From an uncultured Bacilli bacterium (lineage in GTDB: Bacteria; Bacillota_I; Bacilli_A; RF39; UBA660), in contig CALVUX010000013.1 in assembly GCA_944363715.1 (NCBI GenBank), positions 1 to 55,442 of the forward strand: a stretch of DNA of 55,442 nucleotides, written 5' to 3'. The position numbers were made by a program, and so were the translations under genes. Shown piece by piece: positions 52,174-55,442 of the stretch. The notes below the pieces were generated by a model that saw only the letters and a list, made by a program, of their open reading frames with translations, made no database searches and was not told the origin of the DNA. Numbering within the stretch: position 1 is the stretch's first letter; every line of letters starts with the position of its first letter.

Positions 52174-52809
52174 TTAATCATCTACATCTATTTTAGCTTT
52201 TATAGACACAGTAACACCAAATGTTTTTTCTAAATCACCTACAACAGTAGATTCATCTACCCACATTCTTAATCGATATCTAATAATATCGCTCTTATTT
52301 AGAGTACCACTATCAAGTAACATACTGCCAGCCATAGTTCCTAATTCTGTGCTTTCTGTAAGTGGAGTAAAATTTTTAGGAGACATCACCTCTTCATAAT
52401 TATTATTAACCATTTTTTCTAAATATAACCTTACTTCATCATTATTAAGAGTAGAATTATTCAATTTCTCTGCATAAATTTCATATTTAGTAATCACATC
52501 TCCAGTAATTGAAGCTTCAACAGTAAAATCAAAATATTGATTTTCGTCAGTCAATATTTTTCCAAGTTCATCATTCATAGGATAAGCATTAGTAATATTA
52601 ATACCATTTGTATCTTCTGTATAATTTAAGTAAATATTACCAGTACTTATAGTATTAATATCACTATTACTCTCTTTAGTATAAGTAAAAGTAGCAACAG
52701 ATATACCTATTACCATAATAATAAAAATAAACAAGCAAATAATTATAATAAATAGTTTGTTGTTAGATTCTTTTTTTATAGTTTCACTTTCATATTGCTT
52801 ATTATCCAC
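52174..52809 (-). CDS. TasA/camelysin-like secreted protein 4
   Basis: About 211 residues: a charged start, a hydrophobic helix (about 22-42) ending SVATFTYTKES, where cleavage before TF would parallel TasA, and a beta-rich domain with the family stations NTISTGNIYLNYTEDTNGI, AYPMNDELGKIL, FDFTVEASITGD and YRLRMWVDES. The start is the GTG at 52809, five bases after GAAGGTG. It is the last of four tandem paralogues, 75 bases after a partial terminator, and 80 bases before sipW. Confidence 0.85.
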   Translation of the reverse strand: MDNKQYESETIKKESNNKLFIIIICLFIFIIMVIGISVATFTYTKESNSDINTISTGNIYLNYTEDTNGINITNAYPMNDELGKILTDENQYFDFTVEASITGDVITKYEIYAEKLNNSTLNNDEVRLYLEKMVNNNYEEVMSPKNFTPLTESTELGTMAGSMLLDSGTLNKSDIIRYRLRMWVDESTVVGDLEKTFGVTVSIKAKIDVDD

Positions 52810-52860
52810 AATAACACCTTCTATCTTAAAATAATTGTACCACACTAATTTTTAGAGGTA

Positions 52861-52886
52861 AAGAAAAAGTGTAGATAAACTACACT
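52861..52886 (-). terminator. internal terminator between TasA-like genes 3 and 4
   Basis: AGTGTAG (52868-52874) and CTACACT (52880-52886) pair, and the minus strand runs into TTTTTC. It includes the stop codon of the 52885 gene. Confidence 0.7.
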
Positions 52887-53484
52887 AAGATGACATATTG
52901 CCATAAACATTAATTCTCATTAAATAAGTTAAACTTTCATCAGGAAGAACATAATCAGAATCAACCCACATTCTTAATCGATAATTATGAGCGCTTGTTT
53001 CTCTAAAATTATTTTGATAAATTAAATATTGATTATTAGGTGTATATGATAAAGTATCAGTTGATTTTAATTCAGAAACTTTAGTAGGCCTTACTACTTG
53101 ATTTTCACCATTACCATCAAGACTAGTTAAATATACTTTTACCCCTTCATCTGGTAATGTACTACTTCTATCTTTAACCCCAACTATTGCATAATCAATA
53201 GTAGTAGAACCACTTACTGTGGATGCTACTGTAAAATCAAAATATTCATTATTATTAGAAAGAGCCATTCCAACAGAATCGTTCATAGGAGAAGCATTAG
53301 TTAAATAAATTCCATTATTATTTTCACTATAACTCATGGTAATAGTACCTGTAGTAACTTTATTAACTTCATTACCAACTTTAGAATAGTAAAAAGCGGC
53401 ATAACTAGTAGCAACTGTAACAATAAATAAAATAATGATTGCAATAATAGTTAATATAAGAGATTTGTTTTTATTCTTATTCAT
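52885..53484 (-). CDS. TasA/camelysin-like secreted protein 3
   Basis: 199 residues: basic N-terminus (NKNKNKS), hydrophobic helix, cleavage-like ATSYAAFYYSK, then NKVTTGTITMSYSENNNGIY, ASPMNDSVGMAL, FDFTVASTVSG, DYAIVGVK and YRLRMWVDSD, in the same order as its neighbours. The ATG at 53484 has GGAGG five bases before it. It follows paralogue 2 by 27 bases and ends in an internal terminator. Confidence 0.87.
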   Translation of the reverse strand: MNKNKNKSLILTIIAIIILFIVTVATSYAAFYYSKVGNEVNKVTTGTITMSYSENNNGIYLTNASPMNDSVGMALSNNNEYFDFTVASTVSGSTTIDYAIVGVKDRSSTLPDEGVKVYLTSLDGNGENQVVRPTKVSELKSTDTLSYTPNNQYLIYQNNFRETSAHNYRLRMWVDSDYVLPDESLTYLMRINVYGNMSS

Positions 53485-53511
53485 ATTAGCCTCCAATTAC
53501 AAAATTTAATG

Positions 53512-54129
53512 CTATAGAGCAGGAGATGTACCATATACGTTGACTCTTAGTGTATAAGTACCACCATTAGATATTGTATAATCATCAGAAACCCACATTC
53601 TTAAACGATAATTATCAGTAATAGAATTTGTGATACTATCATTAAAAAGAATAAATTCCCCACTAGACGGTTGATAACTTTCAGAACCTGTGGTAACGCT
53701 TAAATTAGATATTTTTGTTGGTTCTAATACTACACTCTCAAGATTATTATTAACTTTAGTTAAATAAACTTTAATAGCAGAATCATCAACAGTAGACTCT
53801 CCTTTAACAGCGGTAATCGCATAATTAATTGTTGCATTACCCACAATCTCTGCTTCTATTGTAAAATCAAAAACATTTAAAGAACCTGATAATAATTTTC
53901 CTTGTTCATCAGATATAGGTAAAGCATTAACGAGATTAATTCCATTATCTGGTTCGCTATAGCTCATATTTATAATACCTGAATTAATCGTATTTGCTTT
54001 TTCTCCTGTTCCCAAATAATTAAAAGCGGCGAAAGAAATAGCAACAACTATAGTAATTAATACAATAATAGCAGATAAAGAAAATATAATTTCTTTAAAA
54101 TTATTTTTAACTTTCACATTCTTGTCCAC
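53512..54129 (-). CDS. TasA/camelysin-like secreted protein 2
   Basis: 205 residues starting at the GTG at 54129, ten bases after AAGGAG; the longer frame to 54183 would read through that site. After the hydrophobic helix comes AISFAAFNYLGTG, where A-AF matches the TasA cleavage site, then NTINSGIINMSYSEPDNGI, ALPISDEQGKLL, FDFTIEAEIVG and YRLRMWVSDD. It lies 110 bases after the first paralogue, past an internal terminator. Confidence 0.87.
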   Translation of the reverse strand: MDKNVKVKNNFKEIIFSLSAIIVLITIVVAISFAAFNYLGTGEKANTINSGIINMSYSEPDNGINLVNALPISDEQGKLLSGSLNVFDFTIEAEIVGNATINYAITAVKGESTVDDSAIKVYLTKVNNNLESVVLEPTKISNLSVTTGSESYQPSSGEFILFNDSITNSITDNYRLRMWVSDDYTISNGGTYTLRVNVYGTSPAL

Positions 54130-54191
54130 CTTAATTTCTCTCCTTCTACTATAAATATAACATATTACATAGATATAAAGCAATTAAAAAG

Positions 54192-54219
54192 AAAAAAAGT
54201 GTCAGAGATTAGACACTTT
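54192..54219 (-). terminator. internal terminator after the first TasA-like gene
   Basis: AAAGTGTC (54196-54203) and GACACTTT (54212-54219) pair, with seven T following on the minus strand. It would reduce transcription of the genes beyond the first paralogue. Confidence 0.8.
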
Positions 54220-54239
54220 AATTTCAATATTAATTAATA

Positions 54240-54890
54240 TTATTGTGCGTTAGCTTGACCATAAACATTAACTCTTAATTTATAAGTTTCTGAAGTTGTT
54301 GGTGCAGTAGCAGTATCAGCCATCCACATTCTTAAACGATAAGAATCAGTATTACTAGCACCAGAATAAGTACCAGTTGCTAACACATATCCACCAAGAC
54401 TACTAGGCACTCCTGCAGAACTTGCAGTATCAGATGAAGCTAAAGTATTTAGTATTGCTGGAGAAGTAGTATTTCCTACACCTGTGCTACTTGCATCATC
54501 AGTATCTGTAGTACTATCTGTTAAATATACCTTAACAGTAGCATCAGTTAAAGCAGTACCAGAATTTCCTTCATCAGGAATAGCAATAATTGCATAATCA
54601 ATTGTAGCACTACCAGTTACACTAGCAGTAACAGTAAAATCAAAAGTATTATTTAGACCTGTTAAAGCTTTACCTTGAGGATCAGTCATTGGTAATGCAT
54701 CTGTAAGCTTAATACCATTTTCAGGTTCATCATAATTCATTGTAATTGAACCAGTAGTAATGATATTTTCTACTTGACCTCTTCCAGTATAAGTAAATGC
54801 TGCAAATGAAACACCTACAACTGCTACAACTAAAATTGCTACACCTAGCACTGATAATAACACTTGTTTAGAGTTATTATTTTCTTTCAT
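54240..54890 (-). CDS. TasA/camelysin-like secreted protein 1 (probable major subunit)
   Basis: The 216-residue protein has a short basic N-terminus, a hydrophobic helix (about 10-30) and GVSFAAFTYTGRGQ, closely like the TasA cleavage region. The mature part carries ITTGSITMNYDEPENGIKL, ALPMTDPQGKAL, FDFTVTASVTGSATIDYAI, an Ala/Ser/Thr-rich insert (about 118-165) and SYRLRMWMADTA, ending YGQANAQ. It is richer in Ala, Thr and Gly codons than its neighbours, has AAGGAGG, its own promoter (54918-54947) and a terminator straight after, all fitting a highly expressed main subunit. Homology to TasA/camelysin is inferred from motifs and from the SipW partner. Confidence 0.88.
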   Translation of the reverse strand: MKENNNSKQVLLSVLGVAILVVAVVGVSFAAFTYTGRGQVENIITTGSITMNYDEPENGIKLTDALPMTDPQGKALTGLNNTFDFTVTASVTGSATIDYAIIAIPDEGNSGTALTDATVKVYLTDSTTDTDDASSTGVGNTTSPAILNTLASSDTASSAGVPSSLGGYVLATGTYSGASNTDSYRLRMWMADTATAPTTSETYKLRVNVYGQANAQ

Positions 54891-54917
54891 TTTTGTCTAA
54901 CCTCCTTCTACAATATA

Positions 54918-54947
54918 ACTATAGCATAGATTCAATCATAAAAGCAA
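54918..54947 (-). promoter_or_regulatory. promoter of the TasA-like cassette
   Basis: TTGCTT (54942-54947), 18 bases, TATAGT (54918-54923) with TG one base upstream, on the minus strand. The leader is about 20 bases. Confidence 0.6.
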
Positions 54948-54949
54948 TA

Positions 54950-54989
54950 TTTTTTTTAAAAAATTGAAGAATGTCCCAAATTAGACACT
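54950..54989 (-). terminator. weak terminator after the 3D-domain gene
   Basis: AATGTC (54970-54975) and GACACT (54984-54989) pair with one G-U pair. The minus strand then reads CTTCAATTTTTT. The stem is short but it follows the stop codon (54993) directly. Confidence 0.5.
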
Positions 54990-54992
54990 TTA

Positions 54993-55442
54993 TTACCATC
55001 CATATCTAATAATTTCAAATTTTATATTATTACTAGTTGCAAAGCCTTCTAAATTAGATTGACTTGTAAATAATAAATCCATATGATTACCTGTAACCGC
55101 ACCACCTCTATCCATAACAATAGCAAGAATAGGTTCGCTATATATATTAATTCCACTTATCCTAACAATACTACCACATGGAATAGATCTATCTGCAGCA
55201 ACTACTCTCACCTTTCCATAAACTTGATCTTCAAAATAGATATTACCATTCTTAAAATTTTGACGAGGCGGACAAGCACTATTACCAGAACATCCTGGAC
55301 AGTCAGGACCATAAGCAGTAAGAGTGCCCATAAAAGCTACTGGACTACTACTAGCAACACTAATTGCATCATAAAAACTATCATATAAAGTAGGTTCTTT
55401 AGCTTTCTCCATCTCTTTAATAGAATTATATTTATTAACAAT
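54993..55442 (-). CDS. 3D-domain protein (5' end outside the window)
   Basis: The visible C-terminal 149 residues form a 3D domain, a double-psi beta-barrel found in cell-wall hydrolases such as MltA-like lytic transglycosylases and the C-terminus of Rpf/YabE/YuiC proteins. Conserved stations are TAYGPDC, VAADRSIPCGSIVRI and AIVMDRGGAVTGNHMDLLF, with the Asp residues that name the domain. Several Cys (CPGCSGNSACPP, IPCGS) suggest disulphides outside the cell. The frame stays open through the right edge, so the start and any signal or LysM domains are not visible. It precedes the TasA-like cassette in the same direction but has its own terminator. Confidence 0.85.
   Translation of the reverse strand: MVNKYNSIKEMEKAKEPTLYDSFYDAISVASSSPVAFMGTLTAYGPDCPGCSGNSACPPRQNFKNGNIYFEDQVYGKVRVVAADRSIPCGSIVRISGINIYSEPILAIVMDRGGAVTGNHMDLLFTSQSNLEGFATSNNIKFEIIRYGW

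Noticed and set aside
1-55442. tRNA genes, rRNA genes or CRISPR arrays
   Set aside because: No cloverleaf with a GTTCNANNC arm, no rRNA-like stretch and no regularly spaced repeat was seen by eye.

Overview
The window is a strongly AT-rich, gene-dense piece of a Firmicutes/Bacilli-type chromosome, read with the standard code (Trp is TGG and TGA is used as a stop). Ribosome binding sites are AGGAGG-like. Many promoters match the sigma-A consensus, often with an extended -10 (TGnTATAAT). Gene content and order point to a spore-forming, low-GC Bacilli relative, probably an uncultured gut lineage; I cannot name the genus.

Nearly everything from 2.4 kb to the right edge lies on the minus strand, so it reads from right to left. 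From the right edge, the first block is a surface/secretion cassette. It holds a 3D-domain protein, four TasA/camelysin-like secreted proteins, a SipW-type signal peptidase, a fifth TasA-like protein and two membrane proteins of unknown function (49.7-55.4 kb). Next comes an origin-proximal housekeeping and sporulation block in the same relative order as in Bacillus subtilis: rsmA, yabG, veg, an unknown gene, spoVG, yabP, yabQ, divIC, tilS, ftsH (42-49.7 kb). It is followed by mscL, dus, an RDD protein, lysS, a kinase-like protein, a class I amidotransferase, a YfcC-like transporter, clpC, an AAA/DUF4143 ATPase, a large orphan protein and cysS, then a YugP-type protease, mrnC, rlmB and a sigH-like sigma factor (24-40.5 kb).

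An IS605-type tnpB with a probable reRNA (omega RNA) sits between the sigma factor and a short RelA/SpoT homologue (21-24.3 kb). Then come uvrA, a YvlD-like holin-family protein, lgt, trxB, yvcK and whiA (13.6-20.4 kb), the divergent pair clpP and TGS-uridine kinase (10.6-13 kb), a GT2 glycosyltransferase (8.9-9.9 kb), and the str operon rpsL-rpsG-fusA-tuf (4.2-8.5 kb). The left end has two YgjV-like paralogues, an exported protein, two plus-strand unknown genes and a FemAB-type peptidoglycan bridge enzyme.

The most interesting items are: a compact, otherwise unannotated type I toxin-antitoxin-like locus at 40.53-40.87 kb; the five-subunit TasA-like cassette with SipW and internal terminators; a RelA/SpoT protein with intact hydrolase residues but a Glu-to-Gln change at the synthetase catalytic position; an EF-G whose G4 motif reads NKMG instead of NKxD, beside an S12 with Ile in place of the near-universal Pro of the KDLPG loop; a 67-bp identical block shared by the YgjV paralogues, which suggests gene conversion; and a 36-bp promoter repeated on both sides of a 718-residue orphan gene. 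No tRNA, rRNA or CRISPR array was seen.
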